Origin: Nannobrachium achirus
Taxonomy: Eukaryota; Chordata; Actinopteri; Myctophiformes; Myctophidae
Direction: 5' to 3'
DNA: 64,000 nucleotides
Assembly: GCA_963921795.1 (NCBI GenBank)
Contig: OY997657.1
Span: 1,816,813 to 1,880,812, forward strand
Positions within the stretch are counted from its first letter, which is position 1, and each line of letters opens with the position of its first letter. Under the pieces are notes generated by a model. It ran no database searches, had not been told where the DNA came from, and saw only the letters and a list, made by a program, of their open reading frames with translations. Shown here in pieces: positions 31,501 to 37,310 of this stretch. The position numbers and the translations under genes were made by a program.

Positions 31501-33599
31501 TTTAACACTTATTGCACACTAATGAATGATTGTTTTAATGACATTTAATGATATTTGTTAATTTGGTCAATTGTCATCTTCATAGATGGTGGTCAGCTAC
31601 AAACTCACAGTCACAACAACTGGCCAATAAAATAGATACCAGTTTTGTTCTGAATTTGTCGTCTCACATCTTTCCACAACATTTTAGAAAACTCTCAACA
31701 GTAGGCTGGGTAAAAGCCCGGTTCAATAAGCAGGATTGATAAGGTGCTCATCATCAAGAAAATTCTTGGAATTCTTGTAAGCAACTTGGACTCCTCATGC
31801 ATAGAAGGAAGCATGAGGTCAGTCTGTTGTCTCTCAAGGCGCGGCAGAGGGAGAGCAGAGCCCAGGATTACATTGACAATTGGCACTGGGTGAAAAAATG
31901 GGTTACAAAAATCGCGGGATAAAAATTTAAAGAATATTATCAAGAAGATTCATGAGCTCCATCCCTACTTACCGTAGCACTGGCCTACCCTCCATGACCA
32001 TACATGAACGCTAGATAGCATTTTTTAGGTTTTACAAAAAAGGTTTTTACTGATTGGGTGGGTGGTCTACCTACGTTGTTTTTTCTAGATTTATATTCCT
32101 ATGCATTTGTTGTATAGAGTAACGAAGTGTGATGTCATTTACACATCCTACCTGGTTCCCATATCGCATCATATAAGAACTGTGGGTTAGGGTTAGGGTT
32201 AACATAAACAAATGATGTCAGCGGTTTGACTCATCAACTGATGGTGAGAAAACGCTAATGTTACTGTCGCCCACTTAGTTACATTTTCACCAGAAACAGA
32301 ACGTATCAAATATTGAGTGAGTGACTATCATAAACCATACAGAGCCACCTCGCCGACAATATCGCGGAGAACGTTTGTTTATTTTTGGACCACAATGCTG
32401 ATATGAGAGGATTTTAAGATGACTCAATGTTATTCTCCATAGAGAATTACTTCCGTGGAACCAGGGGATGAGCGAGTGACGTCATGACTTTGTTACTATC
32501 GTTGATGTATTGATGTATTATTGTTCTTATTATCTTGCTTATTGTAAGTCTCTCTGGATTAAAAAGTGTCTGCTAAATCAGGGGTTCCCAAACTTTTTAA
32601 TCCGAGGCACCCCTACATTATAATTTTCACTCCCCGCACCTTATATTTATAGCATATCGTCGTTGTCGGGTGGAAACCTTGTATGTCCAAAACCGTTCGT
32701 TTTGTATTTATCATCTATAAAATGTACTAAACTAGTGAAAACAGCAGATCTACAAGCACACAACGCCTCGCATCGCGAGGCGTTGTGTGCTTGTAGATCG
32801 GCTGTTTTCACTAGTTTTGTGTGACAGTCTTCTATGATGAAGCAGGGCTTTGCTTTACCAAAAGACGTACACATTTGAAACTTGGAGATACAAGGTTTCT
32901 GCCCGACAGTGATGATATTTTAGTGATTATGTTGTGAGGAATACGTTGAGATAAAAGCCATTTTGGTTAGAACTGACAGAAAATAACTTTGTACTTCAAG
33001 TTTAAAATGATACTAAATATATTTTCAAGTGTCCAAATAAATTCCAAATATTATCAAATTATCTCGCGGCACCCCTGGACTGCCGTCACGGCACCCCAGG
33101 GTGCCCCGTCACCCACTTTGAAAACCCCTGTGCTAAATAACTGTGTAAATTGTAAATTGTCAAGGTCCGAGAGCTCCTGGAGTTGCTCCTGAAGAAGGCA
33201 GAAGATCTTGTAGCCTCGCTGGCGGCCCAACACGAGGATCTGACCTCAAGGCTCCAGGGCGTCTACGACGAGGCCCAGGAGGGAGCCAGCTCCGCCAAGC
33301 AGAGCCTGGACGAGGCCAAGAGAGGCCTGGCGCAGCTCAAAGACCTGGCCAAGAAGACCCTCCAGGACGCCTACAACCACATGAACCTGCACAACCTGAA
33401 CCACGACCTGAGGGAGATGGTCAGCGCGCTGCAGTCGCACCTCCACGGGGGCCTCAACGACACCATAGACCTGCTGAAGCGGTGGTCCTTGAGCCTGGCG
33501 CCCTACGTCAAGATGAGCAGCAAGAAGCTGGACGTGGAGATTCCCCTGCCCTTCTACTGGAAGGCTTTCAGTGAACTGCCCACACAGGAGAGGGCCTGA
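450..33599 (+). CDS. apob: Apolipoprotein B, 3' portion of gene (17 coding exons, 5' end outside window)
   Basis: ApoB is the non-exchangeable structural protein of chylomicron/VLDL/LDL-type particles, made in liver and intestine and loaded with lipid in the ER. The spliced exons give about 3,401 residues plus stop when the first donor of the exon-2 array is used. Signs of apoB are the IPDYD.EAG segment in the first exon, GNVTYDFSFKSSV and the basic LARKRGIKLA segment in the giant exon, and repeated VP.F.V beta-strand motifs. The order is beta1 (to about 15720), helical alpha2 (about 15790-17340), beta2 (about 17350 to exon 13) and a helical C-terminus (exons 14-17). The N-terminal vitellogenin-like lipid-transfer module is not in the window. 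All 16 intron phases agree. Ten exons follow the giant exon, whereas the human gene is known to have three. Teleosts carry several apob paralogues and I cannot say which one this is. Confidence 0.96.
661..2804 (+). other. apob intron: microsatellites and A/T-rich satellite
   Basis: Contains a GATA run right after the donor (about 674-743), a decayed array of gagaaaaaaa/ttttt units (about 1790-2005), a (TG)n run (2098-2172) and a 44-bp unit containing gacattaatgatg present twice (about 2709-2796), the second copy ending eight bases before the acceptor. No gene seen. Confidence 0.8.
2805..2977 (+). CDS. apob: apob exon 2 in window (minimal form; may extend to 3901)
   Basis: The acceptor is tgcctgcag. 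The exon starts by completing an Arg codon, then MDMMKDALVQLEVQVPSLQ, ending TSSLHKVTVKY plus one base before gtaacc. The last 42 bases including the donor are the founder of a 23-copy in-frame tandem array, so any of 23 identical donors up to 3901 could end the exon. I give the shortest form because the next exon (DEDKLEVEV) joins TVKY the way human apoB joins its Y-DEEK segment with no extra repeat. Use of the last donor would add 22 x 14 = 308 residues. Confidence 0.85.
2941..3906 (+). repeat. 23 x 42-bp in-frame minisatellite spanning apob exon end and donor
   Basis: There are exactly 23 units without a single indel (23 x 42 = 966). Each unit contains the last 37 exon bases, a complete donor (tacg|gtaacc) and no stop, reading QTSSLHKVTVKYGN or close variants. 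Unit differences are confined to the VTV/VSV/VSI triplet and are either silent or conservative (T/S, V/I). Confidence 0.97.
3907..4982 (+). other. apob intron: hAT-type MITE, retroposon tail and palindrome
   Basis: About 4085-4614 is a 5'-truncated copy of the element at 32579-33130 (gaggcacccctacatta... to ...gaaaacccctg). It is followed by a diverged copy of the retroposon ending in atcactctggatta. A head-to-head pair of the AGATCTACAAGC palindrome at 4762-4857 interrupts that retroposon. Confidence 0.7.
4762..4857. repeat. AGATCTACAAGC palindromic module (double copy)
   Basis: One small palindrome (tagatctgctattt/aaaaatagcagatcta) leads directly into a larger hairpin whose stem reads aagctc.cagcgcggcac and closes on a cggtgccg tip. 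Confidence 0.8.
4983..5158 (+). CDS. apob: apob exon 3 in window
   Basis: The acceptor is cctcctcccag. With the carried-over G the exon reads DEDKLEVEVNTDLSCELQ, continuing to KTDMKLRHIVTKGIQ, and ends in phase 0 at atccag|gtaccg. It corresponds to the human DEEKIEFEWNTG...TDMTFRHVGSK stretch. The final ~10 exon bases plus donor seed a 19-copy array downstream. Confidence 0.92.
5150..6283 (+). repeat. 19-copy ~45-65-bp array seeded at apob donor
   Basis: Each unit begins with the exon end gggcatccag followed by the donor gtaccg and intron bases through catagactgttttatc and caatctaaa. Nineteen gtaccg/gtacgg donor copies can be counted. Units vary in length because part of the intron segment is lost in some copies. 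Confidence 0.95.
6300..6625 (-). repeat. Dispersed repeat, copy 2 (inverted)
   Basis: Reverse-complement partner of 25-290, recognisable by ttgtcagccttctgattggt and aagcttcaacagactagttc. Confidence 0.7.
6626..7251 (+). other. apob intron remainder ending in CT/C tract
   Basis: No gene or clear element up to about 7170. A CT then poly-C tract (7172-7247) then leads to the ctgcag acceptor. Confidence 0.7.
7252..7364 (+). CDS. apob: apob exon 4 in window
   Basis: The acceptor ctgcag follows a CT/C-rich tract. The exon reads AAHIWVDRLSSSEPNL and then LPPLPEKLFLQS, ending in phase 2 at cagtc|gtacgt. EKLFLQS aligns with the EN/EKLFLKS segment of vertebrate apoB. Confidence 0.92.
7635..8462. mobile_element. 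TTAA-flanked MITE (piggyBac-like), copy A
   Basis: Starts TTAAAGGACCTACACCATG and ends with the inverted CATGGTGTAGGCCCTTTAA, so terminal inverted repeats sit inside TTAA duplications, the piggyBac target. Internal sequence matches copy B at 54978-55457 (tttaaaaccttttttggggtcccact and so on). The middle is a run of aaaacttttttttca units. No transposase seen. Confidence 0.8.
8518..8568. repeat. (GACA)n microsatellite
   Basis: Runs of cagacaga inside the TTAA MITE's right flank. Confidence 0.9.
8682..9008 (+). mobile_element. hAT-type MITE fragment
   Basis: Begins cagggtttcccaaactttt and carries the gaggcacccctacatta segment and the AGATCTACAAGC palindrome (8824-8896) as at 32579-33130. Its right end is missing where the acceptor array begins. 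Confidence 0.7.
9013..9919 (+). repeat. ~68-70-bp array seeded at apob acceptor (about 12 copies)
   Basis: Units carry attccacag or attccaacag, then the first ~30 bases of the exon (tgacagtgtgttcagatacc and agttcaa), then AT-rich intron (tatatatttctatatat). The final unit runs into the real exon. Two shorter units lack the exon segment. Confidence 0.95.
9920..10203 (+). CDS. apob: apob exon 5 in window
   Basis: With the carried TC the exon reads SDSVFRYQFNKDRWSLSLP, continuing to VNSNLYNWEATLSG; the S.LYNW segment is highly conserved in apoB. The acceptor attccacag is the last of about a dozen tandem copies. It is the only one followed by the conserved FNKDRWSL; the upstream copies run into AT-rich sequence after TTCAA. 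The exon ends in phase 1 at tggag|gtacgt. Confidence 0.92.
10204..11967 (+). other. apob intron: (AC)n/C-run, hAT-like repeats
   Basis: (AC)n then about 30 C at 10452-10524. About 10225-10880 looks like a MITE bounded by ggactgggca and cagtccggccctg, with the palindromic module inside (10763-10822). About 11130-11475 is related to 28119-28524 (gaagtgccatgttt, cagtgtgccagtgatca). No gene seen. Confidence 0.6.
11968..12060 (+). CDS. apob: apob exon 6 in window
   Basis: The acceptor is cccatcacag. The exon reads GNTTVDDVPSYMAQYKVMAQ then SPLNLLSYKLEG across phase-1 junctions on both sides. It matches the human GGNTSTD...LLSYNVQG region immediately before the giant exon. Donor gaag|gtaaac. Confidence 0.92.
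12281..12706 (+). repeat. 33-bp minisatellite, about 13 copies
   Basis: Unit starting ctgtggtcccagtgccctaa and ending ccctcacactggt, tandem and nearly identical. The array is interrupted once by a shortened unit (ggggtcctaaccc). It resembles neither adjoining exon. No stop occurs on either strand simply because the unit length is a multiple of three. Confidence 0.93.
12800..13552 (+). repeat. 29/34-bp minisatellite (gatggaccttacagggtcca)
   Basis: Imperfectly palindromic unit gaccttacagggtc with spacer ttcagagtgttca alternating between long and short forms; about 25 copies. A diverged single copy sits just after the preceding exon donor (aatggtccttttacgggtct at about 12115), so the array may derive from intron sequence near that donor. 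Confidence 0.93.
13848..20920 (+). CDS. apob: apob giant exon (homologue of mammalian exon 26)
   Basis: This is a single open exon of about 2,357 codons with acceptor ttccaag and donor ccgcag|gtgggt. It carries the rest of beta1 (lipid-binding amphipathic strands), the helix-rich alpha2 domain (about 15790-17340) and most of beta2 (repeated P.F.VP strands, for example FTVPGYKVPVLNIQVS). The basic LDL-receptor-binding segment ARKRGIKLA lies at 19727-19753. Three furin-like sites are visible: RARR at 14156-14167, REKR before Ser at 15701-15712, and RNKR before Ser at 20219-20230 after a run of Glu codons. The mammalian apoB-48 editing site has no counterpart: the nearest CAA codon (16109) lacks the mooring sequence. 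GC content is far above that of the surrounding introns. Confidence 0.97.
21007..21819 (+). mobile_element. hAT-type MITE carrying an internal 31-bp minisatellite
   Basis: Starts caggggtcttcaacgttttc and ends with gttgaagacccttg. It is flanked by gtctagat/gtctagag (7 of 8 match), the 8-bp duplication expected for hAT. The segment ccccttagttgagagagaga with tgaagcaggga is expanded to about 15 copies (about 21035-21500); the homologous MITE at 49867 has one copy. Confidence 0.85.
21876..22382. mobile_element. TTAA-flanked element
   Basis: Bounded by TTAACCCATCTGCCGCC and GGCAGTAGATGTGTTAA, weak inverted termini inside TTAA. A second, inverted copy begins at 63697 and runs off the window. It splits a retroposon whose tail resumes as gagtgtctgctaaatg. 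Confidence 0.7.
22425..22604 (+). CDS. apob: apob exon 8 in window
   Basis: Phase 0 at both ends. It reads EFSVPAFHVPFTTLHVEPFT, continuing to INTEFLQ. PAFHVPFT matches the PTFHVPFTDL motif that follows the giant exon in human apoB. The acceptor (aaatctcag) directly abuts a TGTAAATTGTAAAT retroposon tail. Donor cctgcag|gttgga. Confidence 0.92.
22605..22794 (+). mobile_element. apob intron made almost wholly of a MITE (family shared with 30292-30725)
   Basis: The intron contains atgtttctgcactcattttt, ggttttggacaagaa and gattaatcgatcaataagg, matching the intron at 30292-30725 in order and orientation. CCTGCAG occurs both at the exon end and at the intron end. The left end (aacaattcattcat) and right end (tccattcattcattg, inverted) are related. 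Confidence 0.75.
22795..22902 (+). CDS. apob: apob exon 9 in window
   Basis: Phase-0 exon of 36 codons, starting GKMSFLAFKTPRHDVTISSF and ending LTVDLQ. It sits between two short, MITE-filled introns. The SSFTLP segment matches the SQFTLPKS region of beta2. Acceptor accctgcag, donor ctgcag|gtagga. Confidence 0.9.
22903..23502 (+). mobile_element. apob intron dominated by a (c)gatacgata-rich element
   Basis: Rich in ccatacgatac/gatacgatacga motifs at both ends in inverted sense, typical of a foldback MITE. CTGCAG occurs at both the exon end and intron end. The element boundaries are less clear than in the preceding intron. Confidence 0.5.
23503..23767 (+). CDS. apob: apob exon 10 in window
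   Basis: It reads EMAKHLSNMELPTVTIPEQR then EIPEMALHLPSSLFIPAF and SICTSTMIFMEYDLD, matching the human ELPTIIVPEQTIEIPSI...CSSTVQFLEYEL stretch. Acceptor ctgtctgcag; ends in phase 1 at ggatg|gtgaga. Confidence 0.93.
23768..24122 (+). other. apob intron without recognised element
   Basis: Contains a short aatcaaatcaaactttattt stretch resembling the antisense tail of a fish retroposon. Nothing else recognised. Confidence 0.5.
24123..24234 (+). CDS. apob: apob exon 11 in window
   Basis: The acceptor is gtccctgcag. The exon reads ASSTLGFDDGLSSLMGKINL then VDWQHVYTHNS, ending with two bases (AG) before gttagt. The last ~35 bases with the donor have been copied about 19 times downstream, so the first donor is chosen because it is the one attached to the unique exon. 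Confidence 0.88.
24197..25063 (+). repeat. ~43-bp array seeded at apob donor, about 19 copies
   Basis: Each unit holds the exon end (tgtctacactcacaactccag), donor gttagt and gtacttagactgg. The gtagactgg...tgtctac part of the exon is recognisable in every unit. One further unit (25361-25405) lies beyond an inserted MITE. Confidence 0.95.
25064..25360. mobile_element. PIF/Harbinger-like MITE inside the 43-bp array
   Basis: Ends GGCCATGGCTACACGGAGCT and its exact reverse complement AGCTCCGTGTAGCCATGGCC, flanked by TTA on both sides, the 3-bp duplication of PIF/Harbinger. It splits one array unit, so it landed after the array had expanded. Confidence 0.85.
25775..25807 (+). CDS. apob: apob exon 12 in window (33-bp micro-exon)
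   Basis: The acceptor ttgatctcag is followed by one base completing AGG, then MKRQTSSTNA and two bases before gtaagt, a strong donor. Its phase fits the flanking exons exactly (2 in, 2 out), and it falls where human apoB has a variable linker. It is the least conserved coding piece in the gene. Confidence 0.78.
26035..26224 (+). CDS. apob: apob exon 13 in window
   Basis: Acceptor gtgctgtgcag. It reads EYRHTLNVDVTSPSFADLSF then RFASIKDGVTASVSSPSS and GRVFCRYL, matching human KAHLNIKSPAFTDLHLRYQKDKKGIS. Phase 0 end at ctatctg|gtcagt; this boundary seeds the next tandem array. Confidence 0.92.
26208..27250 (+). repeat. 71-bp array seeded at apob donor
   Basis: Ten or more units of ctatctg|gtcagt followed by ctctacctctgtatgagtta and so on, then decayed copies. 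A copy near 27017-27043 carries the last 24 exon bases (ggccgggtgttctgtcgcta plus tctg), proving exon origin. Confidence 0.95.
27251..28611 (+). other. apob intron remainder: telomere-like stretch, SINE, hAT-like MITE
   Basis: A few ttaggg-like motifs (27290-27320), unassigned sequence to 27910, then the SINE and the element at 28119-28524 (cagggct... to ...ctagccctg). No gene seen. Confidence 0.6.
27915..28100 (+). mobile_element. tRNA-derived SINE
   Basis: A tRNA-like head with an A box (tggcctagtggtcaa) and B box (ggttcgattcc) is followed by a pyrimidine-rich body and an ataaagtcataaaaagccc tail, the form of fish tRNA-derived SINEs. It is not a functional tRNA gene because the cloverleaf is incomplete. 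Confidence 0.75.
28612..28946 (+). CDS. apob: apob exon 14 in window
   Basis: Acceptor cccctacag. It reads STPGKDADILVLKATLRNSV, then LKERLPAATDAALRFLNKYH, entering the helical C-terminal (alpha3) domain; FLNKYHVHHLG matches human YVNKYHWEHTG. Ends in phase 2 at ctgag|gtacaa. Confidence 0.92.
28947..29780 (+). other. apob intron, unassigned
   Basis: AT-rich intron with one half-copy of the palindromic module near 29404-29430 and a short A-run. No element boundaries recognised. Confidence 0.5.
29780..30112 (+). repeat. 38-bp minisatellite ending at apob acceptor, about 9 copies
   Basis: Unit atgatgacacctgtaaatac followed by agactgtctccatccatc. The last unit merges into ccatctgtccgtctccag, the acceptor, so its pyrimidine-rich part serves as the tract. 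Unlike the other arrays no exon bases are included. Confidence 0.92.
30126..30291 (+). CDS. apob: apob exon 15 in window
   Basis: Acceptor ccgtctccag. It reads QAADAVASVNLQDLWERAVS and ends FSVPGFQ in phase 0 at cttccag|gtaggg. The sequence is amphipathic helical. The VPGFQ end corresponds to the RFQFPGK region of human apoB. Confidence 0.9.
30292..30725 (+). mobile_element. apob intron made wholly of a MITE, bracketed by CTTCCAG
   Basis: The donor GTAGGGAGG and the 3' end CATCCCTA are the inverted ends of the element. CTTCCAG precedes the donor in the exon and is repeated as the last seven intron bases. The interior matches 22605-22794. This is the structure expected if a transposon insertion became an intron, with one target copy supplying the AG. 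Confidence 0.75.
30726..30986 (+). CDS. apob: apob exon 16 in window
   Basis: Phase-0 exon of 87 codons: EKMTGLEIYERLRRAVSAAV, then VEFTIPRTEVV and LSTEELLVK before gtaaac. Helical, with FTIP strand remnants like the ITLP segment of human apoB. Acceptor ctacttccag. Confidence 0.9.
30987..33164 (+). other. apob intron: retroposon plus two MITE families
   Basis: About 31005-31320 is related to the cgataatatcg element at 45225-45615. About 31980-33160 is a retroposon copy related to that in 20921-22424 (ccatacatgaacgc, attcctatgcatttg, ctctggattaaaaagtgtct), split by the hAT MITE. GTCAAG occurs at the exon end and the intron end. Confidence 0.65.
32579..33130 (+). mobile_element. hAT-type MITE with 8-bp target duplication
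   Basis: Ends caggggttcccaaacttttt and actttgaaaacccctg, flanked by a perfect TGCTAAAT duplication. Carries the palindromic module with stem extended to aaactagtgaaaacagc/gctgttttcactagttt (32729-32817). No transposase. Confidence 0.9.
33165..33599 (+). CDS. apob: apob terminal coding exon with stop
   Basis: The acceptor ttgtcaag lies right after a retroposon tail. The exon starts VRELLELLLKKAEDLVASLA and is a long amphipathic helix. It ends SLAPYVKMSSKKLDVEIPLP followed by a short tail and TGA at 33597-33599. The APYVKMSSKKLDVEI end resembles the very C-terminus of human apoB (NPYMKLAPGELTII), so the end is genuine, but the helical segment before it is much shorter than in mammals. The stop codon lies in the first of three 36-bp tandem units. 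Confidence 0.9.
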   Translation, partial: VRELLELLLKKAEDLVASLAAQHEDLTSRLQGVYDEAQEGASSAKQSLDEAKRGLAQLKDLAKKTLQDAYNHMNLHNLNHDLREMVSALQSHLHGGLNDTIDLLKRWSLSLAPYVKMSSKKLDVEIPLPFYWKAFSELPTQERA

Positions 33600-33683
33600 T
33601 GGGGCTTTTTACTGTCCACACAGGAGAGGCCCTGATGGGCCTTTTTACTGCCCACGCAGGACAGGCCCTGATGGGCCTTTTTG
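33576..33683 (+). repeat. 3 x 36-bp repeat spanning the apob stop codon
   Basis: Unit ctgcccacacaggagagggc followed by ctgatggggcttttta. The TGA stop is in the first unit and the following two lie in the 3' UTR, with a few substitutions. Confidence 0.92.
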
Positions 33684-33694
33684 TCACATCATTA

Positions 33695-34336
33695 GTCGGG
33701 GGCCTTATGCTGCATTCACACTGAGAGAAGCCAAGCTAATGGTTGGCTTGGTTATTCAATGTAATCTCTATGCAAACCAGCTTTAAAAATGTCCATGCTC
33801 TGGTTTGCATAGAGATTACAATGAATTACCAAGCCAACCATTGAATGAGGCATTAGGGAGATAGAATGGTAATTTCATGCTAATCAGTCTAAAAGCGCCA
33901 AATTTTGCACAGATGTAGCCCAGGGCATGCTCTAATGATTTAGCTAGGGCGCCCGAGTCGGCGACCTTCGGGGTCGCCACAGCAGCCAAATCAAGTTGGG
34001 CTCCCATTGACTTTCTAAAAGCTATACTACAGGAGAAAAAAAAAATCTGCTTTAAGTAGTATGTGAGAGGACTAAATAGGGGTTTGTCATGATTCTGAAT
34101 CCATTGCAAGCATTTGTTTTGCACAAAAAAACATTCCTTGGGCTAAAAACGGCCCCACAAAACGATGGTTTAGTGATGAGTCATCACTTTTCACAGATTT
34201 GGCCGTTGTGGCGACCCCTGAAGGTCGCCGACTCTGGCGCCCTAGCTAAATCATTAGAGCATGCCCTGGGATACATCTGTGCAAAGTTTGGCGCTTTTGA
34301 GACTGATTTACATGAAAAAACCCAAAGGCCCCCGAC
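33695..34336. mobile_element. Foldback MITE in apob 3' flank
   Basis: Ends gtcgggggcctt and aaggcccccgac inside TA dinucleotides, with long inverted arms (agcgccaaattttgcacag.../...gcaaagtttggcgct). A second smaller foldback (about 33735-33855) sits in the left arm. Confidence 0.75.
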
Positions 34337-34469
34337 TATATTCCATTCATAGCAGGAGGAGTTTTTGATGACGGCCCCTGACCAATAGATACATGTTTGT
34401 GTTTTCTGCCTAATTTCCAGTGATCTATAAATGATGACCTTTATTGTTCTTTGTCTCCATGAAACACAC

Positions 34470-34542
34470 ACACACACACGTACGCATGCACGTACGACAC
34501 ACGTGCACGCATACACGCACGACACACAAACACACACACGCA

Positions 34543-34600
<58 letters not shown>
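34470..34600. repeat. (AC)n and related purine-pyrimidine repeat
   Basis: Interrupted then pure CA repeat, including alternating cgcgcgcg. Confidence 0.95.
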
Positions 34601-34842
34601 ACATCTACATTCTTTTCTACCATGATGCCAAGCTGAGTGCAATAAATACTAATAATATTGAATAATATTACTTCTCTAGAGACAAGGATCTTCGTCCTTT
34701 ATTCCACACTGCATGAGGGGAAAATATGTCTTTTAACGTTGATTAAAATGTTATGAATAGTTTTTAGCTTTTATATTATGATAAGATTGTTAATCTTTGT
34801 TTCAGTTCTGACGTCACAGGTTGTGACTTGATGAAGATGTGA

Positions 34843-34856
34843 AATAAATAAAGATT
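34843..34856 (+). terminator. apob: Candidate apob polyadenylation signal
   Basis: Overlapping AATAAATAAA about 1.25 kb after the apob stop, followed by T-rich sequence. If used, the 3' UTR would contain the MITE at 33695-34336. A weaker AATAAA-like site (caataaata) lies near 34641. Confidence 0.35.
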
Positions 34857-34859
34857 GTT

Positions 34860-35380
34860 TAATTTTGTCATTATTTTGTCCAATGTTTCCATCAATAATC
34901 AAACATCGACCAGTTAAAAGCAGAGTGCATCGGTGTCATTTTAGATTTGAAACACTAACCATTATTTTACACTTTGGTTATCCAAAAATAGCTGATCTAC
35001 AAGCTCACAGCAAATCACTTTGTGCCACGCCATGACCTTGTAAATCTGCCTTTTTTCCCCTCAATAAAATGACTTTATGTACTGTGCACATTGAACAGCA
35101 AGTGATTGTAAAAAATAACTGATATTTCTTATTTTATATTCCTGAACTGATTATATGAGAAAGGTCGCAATCATTCATAAACACGGGACCAGTTCAGTTC
35201 AGTTCGGGACCCCCTCAAAAATATTACACACTACAAGGTTTATTTGTGCATTTCACCTCCACTCCACAAGGAGTCGCCACAGACCACGGTGGTTCAGTGG
35301 AACCTGTGGCTGCACTCCACCTCACTTCCTCCCACAGTCTATAAATAGGCCTGGACCCCCAGGGTGATCATTCTGGTGGA
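34860..35380. other. Intergenic, unassigned
   Basis: Contains a decayed copy of the palindromic module (34982-35052). No ORF or element recognised. Confidence 0.5.
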
Positions 35381-37310
35381 GGGAGATGTACAAACATGAG
35401 ATGTTTGGGATTGAGATGGAGTTGGCAGATCAGATGAGAGTCAAGGTTGTGATGGGAATGATTTCAGGAAGAAAGGAGATAAATAGAAATAGTTCATAAA
35501 GTGATGATCAGGAAGATAAGTTTATATTTGGAATGAGAGCAGAGGCAAAAGCTGATGGCATTTCCAGTGGCCAACATGCAGTTGTAAGGTTTATTGTAAA
35601 GAAAGTAGGACATAAAGTCATTAAGGATTACCAGGGCTGGGTTAGAGATATGTATACTTGCTGAGAAAGCATGAGTATATTCATGTTTAGGGAATGCTCA
35701 GTGGAGGTCTTTCAACTTGGAATGAGGTGCCTTAGCCGCAAATTGCAACACTAGATTTTTTAATTGTTTGAATCTAGGGTTGCAATACAGGCAGCCAACA
35801 CATCAAAACACTTTATTTGCTATCTGATAGTATTAAACAACATCAAACTCAACAATGTTGGGGCTGTATGGAAAGCTTGAAGTATCCTCATCTGAAAAGT
35901 GCTCATCTCAGCCACTCCCCGTTCACAATCACCTGCATCCACTACAGCAGCCTCCACTCACCACAGACGATCCTTGGTTCAATCACTACAGTAGCCTATA
36001 AAAACACCTGCGTTCTCTCAACCAGCTTGTTGGTTCTGCTCCACTACAGAACAAACATCCTCCTTCCTCCTGGATTCTTTCTCCTACTGTCTCTATTTCT
36101 GTGGGGCTGTTAAGTCTGACATCATTTTGTAGGCAGAAGAGAACTTTTGGGGCCAAAAGGCCCCAGTGCCTGTGAATCTTTTTACTATTTTTACTATTTA
36201 CAATTTTTTCTTCTCTTTGTTGTTGAAAGGAAAGTGGTAGAATTATACTAGTCGTTATTTTTGTCTCGGATCTGTTGAAATAGCGAGGGACAGATATTGA
36301 TAATAAATCTGCTTGGAGGTCTGACTACAAAATGATGTCACGGCTTAAAAGCCCCATAGGAACTCATCTGACTACAAAATGATGTCACGGCTTAAAAGCC
36401 CCATAAGAACCCAGGGGGGCAATGTCAGAGCAGAGACGACCGCTCCCCGAGTAGCATCGATGGTCGTCCCCTCCAGAGACTACCCCCCCACCCTGGGTTC
36501 CTCCTTCCCTCATCCATCCATTCATAATTATTGTTCAATAAAATCTGTTAAACTTGAGCAGAGGTGTGGTCTCTTACTAGTGACGCACAGTTTAGAACCA
36601 GGTGGTAGGCCTACACAGGACCGTTGAGTGATTTCCCACGAGCGCTTCCAAACTCCAGCGCTTAATAAAACAATATCACCTGAACTGAATTTATTGATAG
36701 AAAGTAGCTCATAACATGTCTACGCTGGGTTTTTATGAAACAAACACTTTGCAGATAGAAAGATGATAATCCAAGCTTTCACACAGCCCCAAAATTGGTG
36801 AGTTTGACGTCGTTTAATACAATCAGAAAGCAAAAAACTGTTTTGATGCATTGGTTGCCTATGGGAGGCATTGCAACCCTAGATTCAACATATTAAAACA
36901 AATCTAGTGTTGCAATGTGCGGCTAGAGGTTCTGCAGAGGCATTTCTGGATCTTGTAGAAGACGTTTGTTGTGCAAAAAGATTGACAAGATTTAAAGACG
37001 GGAGGAAATCAAATCAATGTGTCTGATTTGTATAGGGAATGTGGTACCATGGAGAGTTTTCTGGGATTATTATATCAGGTCAGGCCCTGTGAAAGCCAGC
37101 ACCACTGAGCTGCTTTTTGTTGCTGTAGCTTTATGGACACGTAGCGTCAGTGTGCAGGGAAAACAGGAGGTGTGGGGAAGAAACATGCAAGGAGGATTGT
37201 GAAGAAAAGCAAGAAAAAGCAAAGTGTATTCATTGTGGTGGGGAACATTACGTGGGATCAGCCCAGTGTCCCAGACAAATGCACAGCCGGCCTGTGACTT
37301 AGCTGAGTGT
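35380..37310 (+). pseudogene. Degenerate retroelement gag/ORF1-like relic split by a DNA element
   Basis: Short open pieces on the + strand (one ending FQLGMRCL before the insertion, another beginning RGSAEAFLDLVEDV after it) precede a zinc-knuckle-like CIHCGGEHYVGSAQC near 37220-37280. Frame breaks and stops separate the pieces. The CCHC-type knuckle points to a retroelement nucleic-acid-binding protein; the family is not identified. Confidence 0.45.
35735..36923. mobile_element. DNA element with TA duplication inserted in the relic
   Basis: Inverted ends gccgcaaattgcaacactag and ctagtgttgcaatgtgcggc inside TA. Removing it rejoins ctta|gagg in the flanking reading frame. The interior shows no transposase ORF. 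It contains a two-copy segment, ctgactacaaaatgatgtca (36310 and 36369). Confidence 0.75.
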
